A DNA stretch of 5,752 bases from Angelakisella sp. (GCA_022794295.1 JAAWEO010000139.1:1-5752); one strand, 5' to 3'. Shown: positions 1 through 5,573, counted from the stretch's first letter. Notes: generated by a model from the sequence alone, not told the origin. Made by a program: numbers and translations.

Positions 1-60
1 GCCCGTTGCGACGGGCGACCAGGGCGCCGCCCTGGACCTGCCGCCCTTTGAAAAGGGCGG
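1..60. repeat. Three consecutive perfect stem-loops
   Basis: Three perfect inverted repeats lie head to tail with almost no spacing. The first is GCCCGT/ACGGGC (1-6 with 11-16, 4-base loop). The second is CCAGGGC/GCCCTGG (19-25 with 29-35, 3-base loop). The third is CCGCCCTT/AAGGGCGG (41-48 with 53-60, 4-base loop). None is followed by a T-run on either strand, so they do not look like ordinary intrinsic terminators. They could be the end of an upstream element cut by the window edge, or DNA/RNA hairpins like those at 5574-5689. No function is assigned. Confidence 0.6.
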
Positions 61-72
61 CCCTAAACTTTA

Positions 73-249
73 GACCCTACGAGGGTGTGTGCGGGGCGAA
101 AGGTTCTGCCTGGAGGCTTGGGCTGACAGGAGCCGCCCCTATCCAGCCCGTCAAAGGCCGGGTGAATCGCTTCGCCCTGTGCTCGTCAGGACTCCAGGCA
201 CCCACTAGACCGCCGCACAGTGTTAAGCCGCGCAGCGGTGAGTAGGGTC
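73..249. ncRNA. Candidate structured RNA closed by a perfect 8-bp stem; family unknown
   Basis: GACCCTAC (73-80) pairs perfectly with GTAGGGTC (242-249) and brackets about 177 bases without a convincing gene. Inside, stems nest in order: 88-94 with 213-219 (TGTGCGG/CCGCACA), 102-105 with 208-211, 107-115 with 192-200 (TGCCTGGAG/CTCCAGGCA, nine perfect pairs), 123-127 with 185-189, 130-133 with 181-184, and an apical hairpin 160-166 with 171-177. A small side hairpin CCGC-GCA-GCGG sits at 228-238 in the 3' strand. The closing stem, asymmetric bubble and long rod resemble 6S RNA architecture, but I do not recognise 6S sequence signatures; the raiA motif is another candidate to test. Two pairs (105/208 and 163/174) are G-U only if the + strand is transcribed, favouring +. 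An AATATATT palindrome at 266-273 could serve as a -10 for either strand. No adjoining T-run terminator is visible, so the ends are uncertain. Confidence 0.4.
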
Positions 250-316
250 CGAAAAAAAGTGGCCGAATATATTTCATAGAAGGAACAACAAAGCGACTGC
301 AAAGGGAGGGAGAGAG

Positions 317-1180
317 ATGGCTGTTTCTACCGTTCCGGGGGGGCGGGGGTATGCCGCCCAGACCCAGATGCCCCAGGCGTCCCAACTGTCCCAGCTTCCC
401 CAAAAGGACCAGGCCCAGCTTCTGGCCCGGGAGGAAACCGCCCCCCGGCCGGAGGTCCCAGGGGCAGGGGAGGCCGGGATCCCTCCCTATCCCCAGGAGA
501 CCCCGGCGGTGACCCGGGCTTCCTCCCTGCTGCCCAAGGAAAAGGACGAAACCACCACCCTTATGGAGCGGATGCTGGAGGCCCAGAAAAAGGCCAAGGA
601 GCAGAAGGACCGCTTTAAGCTGCCCAAAAACACCCGGTACGGGGACCTCCCCATGGAGGCCTACGCCCGCCTTGCCAGGGCCAGGACCCAGTCCCAGGTG
701 GGGGCGGCGTCGGGCTATGCCCGGCGGCAGATTGCGCGGCTGCGGGCAGAAAAGCGCCAGGCAGACAGCGTGGACGCGCCCCGCATTCAGGCGGCCATTA
801 ACCAGCTGCAAAAGGCGGTGACCCGGGCGGGCAAAAAGAAGCGGGACCTGCAAAAGGAGCAGTTTACCGAGATTCGCCGCAAGCGCCTGGAGGCCAAGCA
901 GGAGCTGGGGAAGGCCCGCGCCCTCCGCCAGGAGCTTCGCCGCAGGCAAAAGCTCCGCCTGATCCGGGAGCACGGCTACATCCGGGAGGCGGAGATCGAC
1001 GACCACAGCCAGCAGCAGATGGCGGCCACACGGCTGGAGTACCAGACCCAGCTGGAAAGCTTTGCCGGCACCGTCCCCGGGACCCCTGTGCCCGGCGGGG
1101 CCGCTGTGGCAGCCCCGGTGGAGGGGGCGGCGGTTTCTGCGGCTCCTGCCGCGGGCGGGGAGCTGAATATCCAGGTCTGA
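317..1180 (+). CDS. Charged, helix-rich hypothetical protein with low-complexity ends
   Basis: A 287-residue protein that I cannot assign to a characterised family. The start is supported by AGGGAGGG at 303-310, six bases before the ATG. Residues 1-75 are rich in Gln, Pro and Ala and probably disordered. Residues 80-240 are strongly helical and rich in Lys, Arg, Glu and Gln, for example RRQIARLRAEKRQ near 136 and RKRLEAKQELGKARALRQEL near 188, consistent with long helices or a coiled coil. The tail (about 250-280) is Ala/Gly/Pro-rich. There is no signal peptide, membrane segment or catalytic motif. The middle is reminiscent of uncharacterised clostridial proteins with repeated Lys/Arg-rich helices, but that is memory, not a search. 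It begins 67 bases after the candidate RNA at 73-249 and ends at its own terminator, so it looks monocistronic. The net basic helices could suit nucleic-acid or scaffold binding; this is speculation. Confidence 0.8.
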   Translation: MAVSTVPGGRGYAAQTQMPQASQLSQLPQKDQAQLLAREETAPRPEVPGAGEAGIPPYPQETPAVTRASSLLPKEKDETTTLMERMLEAQKKAKEQKDRFKLPKNTRYGDLPMEAYARLARARTQSQVGAASGYARRQIARLRAEKRQADSVDAPRIQAAINQLQKAVTRAGKKKRDLQKEQFTEIRRKRLEAKQELGKARALRQELRRRQKLRLIREHGYIREAEIDDHSQQQMAATRLEYQTQLESFAGTVPGTPVPGGAAVAAPVEGAAVSAAPAAGGELNIQV

Positions 1181-1186
1181 TAATGG

Positions 1187-1217
1187 GAAAGGGCAGCGGT
1201 GCTGTCCTTTCTTTTTT
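1187..1217 (+). terminator. Intrinsic terminator of the hypothetical gene
   Basis: An 11-bp stem (1187-1197 with 1201-1211, one G-U pair, loop GGT) is followed directly by six Ts (1212-1217). It starts six bases after the stop codon of the gene at 317-1180 and separates that gene from the metA promoter. Confidence 0.9.
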
Positions 1218-1245
1218 GTCCCTGTGGGGAAGGGGAGGGGGCGGC

Positions 1246-1274
1246 TTGATTTTTCCGTAACGATTCCCTATAAT
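1246..1274 (+). promoter_or_regulatory. Sigma-A type promoter of metA
   Basis: TTGATT (1246-1251) and a perfect TATAAT (1269-1274) are separated by 17 bases, the optimal spacing. Transcription should begin near 1281, leaving a leader of about 26 bases that contains little besides the ribosome site. There is therefore no room for a SAM riboswitch or T-box in this transcript. Confidence 0.85.
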
Positions 1275-1306
1275 AGGAGAAGATTTCAAAAAGGCGGTGT
1301 ATCCCT

Positions 1307-2230
1307 ATGCCCATTCGTATCCCCAACGCCCTTCCCGCCGCTTCGGTGCTGGAGCGGGAGAACATCTTCCTGATGAAGGAGGACCGGGCGGCCCACCAGG
1401 ACATCCGGCCCCTGCGCATCTGCATCCTGAACCTGATGCCCAAAAAGATCGAGACCGAGACCCAGCTGCTGCGCCTTTTGGGGAACTCCCCCCTCCAGGT
1501 GGACATTCAGCTGATGCAGGTCTCCGGCCACCAGTCCAAAAACACCGCCGCCGGTCATCTTCTCCACTTTTACCGCACCTTCCCCCAGCTGGAGGAGGAG
1601 CGGTTTGACGGTCTGATCATCACCGGGGCCCCGGTGGAGCAGCTCCCCTTCCAGGAAGTGGACTACTGGCCGGAGCTGGTCCGGATCCTGGACTGGAGTA
1701 AGACCCACGTCTACTGCACCCTTCACATCTGCTGGGGGGCCCAGGCGGGGCTGTGGCACCACTACGGCATCCCCAAGCACCCCCTGGAGGAAAAGCTCTT
1801 TGGGGTGTTCCGCCACCGCACCCTGTCCCCCAACCACCCCCTTACCCGGGGGTTCGACGAGGAATTCCTGGCCCCCCACTCCCGGCACACCACCGTGGAC
1901 CAGGGGGAGGTGGCCCGGTGTCCCCAGCTGGAGATCCTGGCCGATTCCCCCCAGGCCGGCCTTTACCTGGCAGCCCGGAGGGACGGGCGGCAGGTCTTTG
2001 TCACCGGCCATTCGGAGTACGACCGGGAGACCCTCCAGGGGGAGTACCTTCGGGACCTGGAACGGGGCCTTCCCATCCGGGTGCCGGAGCACTACTATCC
2101 CGGGGATGACCCCTCCCGCGCCCCCGCCTTTCTGTGGCGGGGCCACGCCAACCTGTTCTACGTCAACTGGCTCAACCACGTCTACCAGGAAACCCCCTAC
2201 CACCTCAGTGATCTCTGCGGCTTCGAATAA
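1307..2230 (+). CDS. metA: Homoserine O-acetyltransferase (MetA family)
   Basis: Acylates L-homoserine on its hydroxyl group, the committed step from homoserine towards methionine; a cytoplasmic enzyme. The 307-residue length is normal for MetA. The family's class I glutamine-amidotransferase-like fold is recognisable: the N-terminal motif NLMPKKIETE (42-51), the nucleophile Cys142 in the ICWGAQAG segment, and the catalytic His235 and Glu237 in GHSEYDR. Residue 111 is Glu (TGAPVEQLPF). In Bacillus-type MetA this position favours acetyl-CoA, whereas succinyl-CoA enzymes of the E. coli type carry Gly, so O-acetylhomoserine is the predicted product. The start is supported by AAGGCGG at 1291-1297, nine bases before ATG. 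The gene has its own promoter and converges on the PBP gene, so it is a single-gene unit. No partner methionine gene is in the window. The family is certain; acyl-donor specificity is predicted from one residue. Confidence 0.97.
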   Translation: MPIRIPNALPAASVLERENIFLMKEDRAAHQDIRPLRICILNLMPKKIETETQLLRLLGNSPLQVDIQLMQVSGHQSKNTAAGHLLHFYRTFPQLEEERFDGLIITGAPVEQLPFQEVDYWPELVRILDWSKTHVYCTLHICWGAQAGLWHHYGIPKHPLEEKLFGVFRHRTLSPNHPLTRGFDEEFLAPHSRHTTVDQGEVARCPQLEILADSPQAGLYLAARRDGRQVFVTGHSEYDRETLQGEYLRDLERGLPIRVPEHYYPGDDPSRAPAFLWRGHANLFYVNWLNHVYQETPYHLSDLCGFE

Positions 2231-2258
2231 AGGGCGGCTGCTGTCAGCCACCCGGAAA

Positions 2259-2292
2259 AAGGCGCCCTCCCCGGCAAAGGGGAAGGCGCCTT
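2259..2292. terminator. Bidirectional terminator between metA and the PBP gene
   Basis: AAGGCGCC (2259-2266) pairs with GGCGCCTT (2285-2292); the stem continues inside as TCCCC/GGGGA around a short loop after one mismatch. On the + strand it is followed by a T-rich stretch with six Ts at 2298-2303. On the - strand the stem runs into five Ts (complement of 2256-2260). It can therefore end metA transcripts and PBP transcripts, whose stop codons lie 28 and 13 bases away. A second weaker hairpin (2232-2253, GGCTG/CAGCC core) sits just after the metA stop. Confidence 0.9.
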
Positions 2293-2305
2293 GTGTCTTT
2301 TTTGT

Positions 2306-4666
2306 TTAGTCGTCGTCATCGTCATCGGGGTAGTAGTCGTCATCCTCCGGGGAGGGCTCGCTGCCTGGCTCCGGGCTCCGCTGGCCCACCAGGGGAACAT
2401 CGGGGTTCATGCCGTTGTGGTAGGGGCAGGCGCTGGGGATGTTCTCGTTTTTGTACCACCCGGTCAGGGAATATTCGCAGTCCGGGGTGGCGGCATAGCC
2501 GGTCAGGGTGCAGTACTTCAGGGCGATCACGCTGGAGGAGCCTGCAAAATCCTTGGATTCCAGCCCCTCGTGGACCTTGGACATGACCTCCTTCCACAGG
2601 AGGGGGGGCGGGTACTGGCTGTACCGGACGGTGTTTGGGATCTTCCGGCCGTATCCGTCATAAAGCAGGTTGCCCTCCTCGTCCCGCTGGAACTGGTCGT
2701 CATAGCCCACCCAGCAGACCCCCACATAGTATGGGGTAAGGCCCACGAACCACTGGTCCACATCGTCGTCGGTGGTGCCGGTCTTGCCGGCCACAGGGAT
2801 GTTCAGCGCCCCCAGATTGGCGGCGGTACCGGTGCCGGGGGCGGCGTTGACCACCCGCTGGAGAAGCTTGTTCATCACGGTGGCGGAGTCGTAGTCCATC
2901 ACCCGCCGGGGGGCCTGGCGGTTTTCCAGCACCACGTTGCCGCGGCTGTCCAGAACGCGGGTGTAGCAGTAGGGCTGGGTGCGCATTCCGCCGTTGGCGT
3001 ACATCTGGTAGGCCCCGGCCATATCCAGGGGGGTGATGCCGTTGGTCAGGGAGCCCAAGGCCATGGGGCTGTAGGCGATGTCCATTTCGCTCAGGCTCTG
3101 GATGTTCAGGGAATCGTGGAGGAAGTTCCAGCAGGCCCGGGGGGTGAGCATCTGCACCAGCTGCACCGGCACCATGTTGCAGGAGCGCTGGATGGCCTCG
3201 GAGACGGTCATAAAGCCCTTAAAGTGGCCGTAGAAGTTGCCGGGCGTCCAGTCCGGCTGGCCCTCGGTCTTAACGGCCACCGGCTTGTCCTCGATCAGGG
3301 TGGAGTAATTCACCAGGTTCTGCTGGATAGCCAGGGCGTAGCTGGTAATGGGCTTGATGGTGGAGCCCGCCTGGCGGGTGGTATCGGTGGCGCGGTTCCA
3401 GATCCGGGCCCCCTCCTTGACGCCGGTGCCACCCCGCAGGGCCACGATGCGGCCGTTGGGCTCGGTGATGACAAAGGCGGACTGGGGCTTTTCCTCGTTG
3501 AGGACGGTGGGGAAGTCGTAGGTTTCGTAAACCTGGTCCAGTAGGTCCTGGACCCGGGTATCCACCGTGGTGTAGATGCGGTAGCCGCCGGAGAGGATCA
3601 TGTTTTCCGCTTCCCGGTAGGTGCATCCCACCTGGGCGGCCAGGTCGTTGATGACGCACTCGATGGCGTAGTCCACAAAATAGCTCTGGTCATAGCTGAT
3701 CATCTTCTCTTTGTTTTCGCTGGCAAAGACCAGCTCCCGGTTCAGCTCGGTCTCGTATTCCTCGTCGGTGAGCTTACCCTGCTCGTGCATCAAAAAGAGG
3801 ATGTCGTCCTTGCGCTTCAGGTTATTTTCCAGGCCATGGTTTTTCTCGGTGTTATAAAAGGGGTTATAATAGGTGGGGTCCCGGGTGATGCCCACAATGG
3901 AGGCGCACTCGGCCACCGTCAGCTGGCTGACGTCCTTGTCGAAGTAAAGGTTGGCCGCCGCCTGGATGCCGTAGACGTTGTTGCCAAAGGAGACCAGGTT
4001 CAAGTAGCTTTCAATGATCTGGTCCTTGGAGTACCGCCGTTCCAGCTTCAGGGCCCGGACGATCTCTCGGGCCTTTCGCATCACGTCCACCTCTTTGTCG
4101 TCGGTGAGGTTCCGGGTCACCTGCTGGGTAATGGTGGAGGCCCCGGGGGTCCCCTCGTAGAAGGTGAGGAAGGGGATATGGAGCTTGTGGCCCACCAGGT
4201 TGATGGTGGCCTTGATGGTGGTCACCCAGTCCACCCCGTTGTGGTCCCAGTACCGCTTGTCCTCCACGGCCACAATGGTGTCCAGCAGGCTTTCGGGCAG
4301 CTGCTCGAAATCCACCCAGATGCGGTTGCCGTTTTCAGAGGACAGGCGCTGGAGCTCCACCCATTCCTGGGTCACCGGGTCCTGGGCGTACATAAAGGTG
4401 GTGTACTCCAGCTTTTTGGCGTCCAGGTCCAGGATGTACTGCTCGTCCTCCAGCATGTCAAAGGCGTATACGGTCAGGTAGCAGGCCACCACGCACCCGG
4501 CGATGATGCCCAGGCAGATCAGGGAGGCAAAGGCCCGGAGGATGTGCCCGAGCACCGGGTGCTTCTTTTTCTTCCTCCGGCCCCGGCGCTCCCCGGAGCC
4601 CTTGGGGGAGGGGCGGTCCTCCTCGTCCCGGGGGCTGCGCTCCCGGTCTCTGTCGTACTCTCTCAT
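2306..4666 (-). CDS. Class A penicillin-binding protein (PBP1A/PonA type), bifunctional
   Basis: A 786-residue membrane enzyme that polymerises lipid II into glycan strands and cross-links the peptides outside the cytoplasmic membrane. Domain order is complete. A charged cytoplasmic tail with RRGRRKKKKH (27-36) is followed by one membrane segment (about 41-69). The GT51 transglycosylase has Glu135 in EDKRYWDHNGVDW, the GASTITQQVTRNL motif at 175-187, a likely second catalytic Glu201 in RKAREIVRALKLE, and an ESYLNLVSFG segment. The transpeptidase domain has Ser435-x-x-Lys438 (GSTIKP), Ser495-Cys-Asn497 and Lys628-Thr-Gly (AGKTGTT). All catalytic signatures are intact. The C-terminus has a Cys-containing region (719-750) and a very acidic tail: residues 774-786 have ten Asp/Glu of thirteen, ending in six Asp. 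The ATG at 4666 was chosen because GGAGG lies eight bases upstream; an in-frame ATG at 4687 and GTG at 4696 lack such a site. The gene is convergent with metA, divergent from the BofC-like gene and apparently monocistronic. Of the class A PBP paralogues it could be any; no specific gene name is claimed. Confidence 0.96.
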   Translation of the reverse strand: MREYDRDRERSPRDEEDRPSPKGSGERRGRRKKKKHPVLGHILRAFASLICLGIIAGCVVACYLTVYAFDMLEDEQYILDLDAKKLEYTTFMYAQDPVTQEWVELQRLSSENGNRIWVDFEQLPESLLDTIVAVEDKRYWDHNGVDWVTTIKATINLVGHKLHIPFLTFYEGTPGASTITQQVTRNLTDDKEVDVMRKAREIVRALKLERRYSKDQIIESYLNLVSFGNNVYGIQAAANLYFDKDVSQLTVAECASIVGITRDPTYYNPFYNTEKNHGLENNLKRKDDILFLMHEQGKLTDEEYETELNRELVFASENKEKMISYDQSYFVDYAIECVINDLAAQVGCTYREAENMILSGGYRIYTTVDTRVQDLLDQVYETYDFPTVLNEEKPQSAFVITEPNGRIVALRGGTGVKEGARIWNRATDTTRQAGSTIKPITSYALAIQQNLVNYSTLIEDKPVAVKTEGQPDWTPGNFYGHFKGFMTVSEAIQRSCNMVPVQLVQMLTPRACWNFLHDSLNIQSLSEMDIAYSPMALGSLTNGITPLDMAGAYQMYANGGMRTQPYCYTRVLDSRGNVVLENRQAPRRVMDYDSATVMNKLLQRVVNAAPGTGTAANLGALNIPVAGKTGTTDDDVDQWFVGLTPYYVGVCWVGYDDQFQRDEEGNLLYDGYGRKIPNTVRYSQYPPPLLWKEVMSKVHEGLESKDFAGSSSVIALKYCTLTGYAATPDCEYSLTGWYKNENIPSACPYHNGMNPDVPLVGQRSPEPGSEPSPEDDDYYPDDDDDD

Positions 4667-4674
4667 ACACGAAG

Positions 4675-4679
4675 CCTCC
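4675..4679 (-). promoter_or_regulatory. Ribosome binding site that sets the PBP start
   Basis: CCTCC on the + strand reads GGAGG on the - strand, eight bases before the ATG at 4666. The longer in-frame starts at 4687 (ATG) and 4696 (GTG) have no comparable site upstream, so the 786-residue protein is preferred over the 796-residue version. Confidence 0.8.
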
Positions 4680-4757
4680 GTTTCCATTGAGGTCACTTTT
4701 GCTTTGTTAGCGCCCTTTCCCGCGAATCCATAGGGGGAAAGAGCATAGGCTTGTTTT

Positions 4758-4787
4758 ATTATAGCACACTTTCCCGGCGAAGTGTTA
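4758..4787 (-). promoter_or_regulatory. Extended -10 promoter for the PBP gene
   Basis: The - strand reads TGCTATAAT (complement of 4758-4766), a perfect -10 with the TGn extension. The region at -35 (AACACT or TAACAC at 17-18 bp spacing) is poor, which an extended -10 can compensate. The start of transcription would fall near 4751, giving a leader of about 85 bases. That leader contains one hairpin with a 7-bp perfect stem (4715-4721 with 4735-4741, 13-base loop). Confidence 0.7.
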
Positions 4788-4859
4788 CCTTTTTTTGAAT
4801 GTTTTCTCCCCGGGCCGCCAATACTGAGACTGTTTCTAATATTTCAATATCGCGCCCGG

Positions 4860-4894
4860 GGGAGAGCACCTCCCGGCGCTCCAGGAGGTGCCCC
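4860..4894 (+). promoter_or_regulatory. Hairpin that masks the ribosome site of the BofC-like gene
   Basis: GCACCTCC (4866-4873) pairs perfectly with GGAGGTGC (4884-4891) around a 10-base loop. The Shine-Dalgarno AGGAGG (4883-4888) is almost wholly in the 3' arm. Beyond a 3-base bulge (4863-4865), GGG (4860-4862) can pair with CCC (4892-4894), carrying the stem up to the ATG at 4895. The pairing is seen directly; translational control by this fold is an inference. Confidence 0.6.
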
Positions 4895-5272
4895 ATGGTA
4901 AAACGATATTTTGCAGCCTTTGCCGCCGTGGCCCTGGCCATTGCCGCCGGGGCCGCCCTTGCCCTTGTCCCGCGGCTGGATACCCTGGCCCAGCCCCCCG
5001 CCCTGGGGGTGGAAAAGGACCCCTTCCCGGAGGCCCCTCCCGCCGTAAGGGAGGAGGAAGCAGACCCCGCCCCCCAGGACCAGACCGGGTACCTGCTGGG
5101 GGAGTATAACGGCCGGGTCTCGGTCCTTTCCCCCGCCACCCGGGAACCGGAGATGATCTTCGATATCTTCGTCCGCACCCTCCCCGACCCGGACCAACAG
5201 CTCCTCCGGGAGGGGATCCGGGTAGAGACCTACGAGGAGCTTACCCGCCTGATCGAGGATTATATCAGCTGA
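4895..5272 (+). CDS. Small membrane-anchored protein with BofC C-terminal-like domain
   Basis: A 125-residue protein. Residues 1-4 are basic, 5-25 form an Ala-rich hydrophobic segment (uncleaved anchor or signal peptide), 30-65 are a Pro/Glu-rich linker, and 66-125 form a compact domain: YLLGEYNGRVSVL, then an Asp-rich turn and GIRVETYEELTRLIEDYIS. This last domain matches my memory of the BofC C-terminal-like domain in clostridial proteins (Gly-Arg-Val-Ser-Val strand, LP-D---L--GI, EEL--L-EDY). In Bacillus subtilis, BofC acts in the forespore intermembrane space to restrain the SpoIVB signalling protease. This protein is shorter than BofC, so the same role is not assured. The ATG at 4895 has AGGAGG six bases upstream; an in-frame ATG at 4799 has none and would bury the hydrophobic segment. 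The gene diverges from the PBP gene. No convincing sigma-A promoter is visible, which would fit use of another sigma factor, but I cannot name one. Confidence 0.75.
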   Translation: MVKRYFAAFAAVALAIAAGAALALVPRLDTLAQPPALGVEKDPFPEAPPAVREEEADPAPQDQTGYLLGEYNGRVSVLSPATREPEMIFDIFVRTLPDPDQQLLREGIRVETYEELTRLIEDYIS

Positions 5273-5348
5273 CCGGGAAAAACTACAGTTTGTAATCGAG
5301 CCCCCCCTTGCAGTAACCCGATTGTCACGAAGCCTTAACCGAAAAAGG

Positions 5349-5378
5349 ATGAATTCCACCCCCCCAATGGGATATAAT
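5349..5378 (+). promoter_or_regulatory. Probable promoter after the BofC-like gene
   Basis: A perfect TATAAT (5373-5378) lies 18 bases after ATGAAT (5349-5354), a partial -35 with three matches to TTGACA. Transcription would start near 5385. No protein gene follows within the window, so it may drive a small RNA or a leader extending past the right edge. Confidence 0.5.
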
Positions 5379-5384
5379 AAAGAC

Positions 5385-5508
5385 ACACCAAAGGAAAGAA
5401 CAAAAACCAACCAACCTCCCTCCCCACTCTCCAGGGGAGACACCCATAATCTTTGTAAAATTTTAATCTTCTGGAAGGGCCCGGGTCATCACAGACCCGG
5501 GCCCTTTC
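5385..5508 (+). ncRNA. Candidate small RNA or untranslated leader of about 125 bases
   Basis: The interval runs from the expected start of the promoter at 5349-5378 to the end of a GC-rich hairpin at 5473-5508. It has no open reading frame with a ribosome site. The first 35 bases are rich in A and C and look unstructured. CTCCCC/GGGGAG can form a small stem near 5420-5440. An AT-rich stretch precedes the final hairpin. Promoter plus hairpin end suggests a short transcript, but the hairpin has only three Ts after its G-C core, so read-through into a downstream gene is equally possible. Confidence 0.35.
5473..5508 (+). terminator. GC-rich hairpin, probable weak terminator
   Basis: AAGGGCCCGGGTC (5475-5487) pairs perfectly with GACCCGGGCCCTT (5494-5506) around ATCACA. 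One G-U and one G-C pair extend it to 15 bp. Only TTT follows the G-C core and the sequence continues CGGCTG, so termination efficiency is doubtful. It could also end transcripts from the BofC-like gene, which has no nearer terminator. Confidence 0.55.
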
Positions 5509-5521
5509 GGCTGTAAAAATA

Positions 5522-5563
5522 CCCCCCCAAGAACACCCCTCTGCCCCCCGCCTCCCGCCCCCC
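5522..5563 (-). other. C-tract with G-quadruplex pattern on the complementary strand
   Basis: The + strand carries C-runs at 5522-5528, 5536-5539, 5544-5549, 5554-5556 and 5558-5563. On the - strand the last four give G-runs of 6, 3, 6 and 4 with loops of 1, 4 and 4 bases, which meets the usual G3+ N1-7 quadruplex pattern. Formation in the cell is not shown by sequence. Confidence 0.6.
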
Positions 5564-5573
5564 ACCAACACTT

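Noticed and set aside
73..249. tmRNA, RNase P RNA, SRP RNA or cobalamin riboswitch
   Set aside because: The near-invariant core motifs of these families are missing on both strands.
77..1006. A 309-codon open frame on the - strand over the structured region and the hypothetical gene
   Set aside because: It is Leu/Gly/Pro-rich shadow sequence crossing the closing stem and the gene start. The + strand gene has a good ribosome site and a terminator.
1286..2251. A 321-codon open frame on the - strand opposite metA
   Set aside because: It is antisense to an intact metA, has no ribosome site of note, and its translation looks like GC-driven shadow sequence.
2291..3544. A 417-codon open frame on the + strand opposite the PBP gene
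   Set aside because: It is the antisense of a fully intact PBP gene with all catalytic motifs, and its translation is a low-complexity Gly/Val/His-rich string typical of a shadow frame in GC-rich DNA.
4667..4696. A longer PBP beginning at GTG 4696 or ATG 4687
   Set aside because: Neither has a ribosome site, whereas the ATG at 4666 has GGAGG at eight bases.
4672..4752. Pairing of AGGCTT (4747-4752) with AAGCCT (4672-4677) masking the PBP ribosome site
   Set aside because: It is only six pairs over a distance of about 70 bases, and one arm is at or before the predicted transcript start.
4797..4825. A sigma-G-like promoter before the BofC-like gene
   Set aside because: GAATG fits the -35, but the facing -10 (CAATACT) matches too poorly.
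4799..4894. A longer BofC-like protein beginning at ATG 4799
   Set aside because: There is no ribosome site upstream, and it would place 32 polar residues before the membrane segment. ATG 4895 has a strong site.
5284..5294. TACA-GTT-TGTA as a BlaI/MecI-type operator
   Set aside because: The known operators have a two-base spacer and sit in promoters. This one has three and lies just after a stop codon with no promoter over it.
5322..5516. A 64-codon open frame overlapping the 5349-5378 promoter
   Set aside because: It begins with TTG, has no Shine-Dalgarno at a proper distance, spans a promoter and runs through a terminator-like hairpin.
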